64,000 nucleotides of DNA. Origin: Candidatus Omnitrophota bacterium. Its GTDB lineage: Bacteria; Ratteibacteria; UBA8468; B48-G9; JAFGKM01. The notes under the pieces are model-generated. The model saw nothing but the letters and a program-made list of their open reading frames with translations. It was not told the origin of the DNA and did no database searches. This document shows, piece by piece, positions 63,926 through 64,000 of this stretch. Position 1 is the first letter of the stretch, and the number at the start of each line of letters is the position of its first letter. The stretch covers positions 62,001-126,000 of the forward strand of contig JAMWDI010000003.1 in assembly GCA_023819375.1 (NCBI GenBank). Direction: 5' to 3'. The position numbers and the translations under genes were made by a program.

Positions 63926-64000
63926 AAAATGAAAGAATTTACTTTATCAAAGAGAGAGATTTAATAAACTTGAGAGAAGCCATAAGAAAAGTCAAAGAAT
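63922..64000 (+). CDS. Truncated ORF, start of an unknown protein (cut by window end)
   Basis: ATG at 63922 overlaps the lepB stop as ATGA. The first 26 residues read MKNERIYFIKERDLINLREA… and remain open to the edge. Too short to assign. The coupling to lepB is the only support. Confidence 0.55.
   Translation, partial: MKNERIYFIKERDLINLREAIRKVKE

Overview
The window is about 64 kb of a very AT-rich bacterial chromosome. Its only GC-rich stretch is a 16S rRNA gene, a contrast that is typical of thermophiles. A complete reverse gyrase points the same way, because that enzyme is the hallmark of (hyper)thermophiles. LptF/LptG permeases, an O-antigen-ligase-like protein, SurA/PrsA-like chaperones and type II secretion-like pseudopilins indicate a Gram-negative cell envelope. 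The prepilin with a C-terminal H-x9-DG motif and the large TIM-barrel proteins resemble genes common in Omnitrophota, Ratteibacteria, Planctomycetes and Lentisphaerae. A deep-branching thermophile near that group is my best guess from gene content only; the 16S sequence would settle it.

Layout. 1-4.5 kb: the 3' part of a GAF/HD-GYP signalling protein, then reverse gyrase. 4.5-10 kb (minus): a Gld-like ABC exporter operon (ATPase, permease, GldG-like, DUF4340) ending in an M23 peptidase. 10.1-12.8 kb: rpiB-pabB-pabC with overlapping ends. 12.8-16.7 kb: a zincin, a TIM-barrel protein, a pterin-binding methyltransferase, tRNA-Pro and a nitroreductase. 16.7-18.7 kb: a tiny Pro-rich membrane protein and a stand-alone 16S rRNA gene with its own promoter, processing stem and terminator; no 23S or 5S is present. 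18.7-26 kb: dnaJ, cutA, a FAH-family protein, small regulators, a THEP1 NTPase, gap, comF and lptFG. 26-33 kb: glyS-glyA-dCMP deaminase-recJ, then rpmB and an O-antigen ligase. 33.3-36.7 kb: ECF sigma factor, probable anti-sigma factor, a secreted protein, a prepilin and another secreted protein. 36.8-39.5 kb: groES-groEL, acylphosphatase, queF. 39.5-44.6 kb (minus): ribE, ribD, a zinc alcohol dehydrogenase, and a module of HhH-GPD Fe-S glycosylase-like protein, DNA methyltransferase and cyclophilin-like protein. 44.7-45.7 kb: a Gfo/Idh oxidoreductase. 45.7-59.8 kb (minus): tRNA-Val, mtnA, dnaE, guaB3-like, rsmA, pdxA, two SurA/PrsA-like proteins, four pseudopilin genes and lysC, nearly all touching or overlapping. 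59.9-64 kb: a secreted TIM-barrel protein, tsaB, a glycosyltransferase, lepB and one truncated gene.

Genes are packed tightly and many overlap by 4-20 bp. No stretch over 300 bp lacks a gene, and I see no IS element, prophage, CRISPR array or integron. Operon heads usually carry an AAGGAGG Shine-Dalgarno matching the 16S 3' end. A second class of genes has an extended -10 box (TGnTAAAAT type) only about six bases before the start codon, which suggests leaderless mRNAs.

The most interesting items are the unlinked 16S gene with a perfect 27-bp processing stem and mismatches to common 16S primers, the DNA methyltransferase paired with a large HhH-GPD Fe-S protein (a possible glycosylase-based restriction or repair module), the strongly expressed Pro-rich microprotein, the sigma/anti-sigma/secreted-protein module, and mtnA overlapping tRNA-Val.
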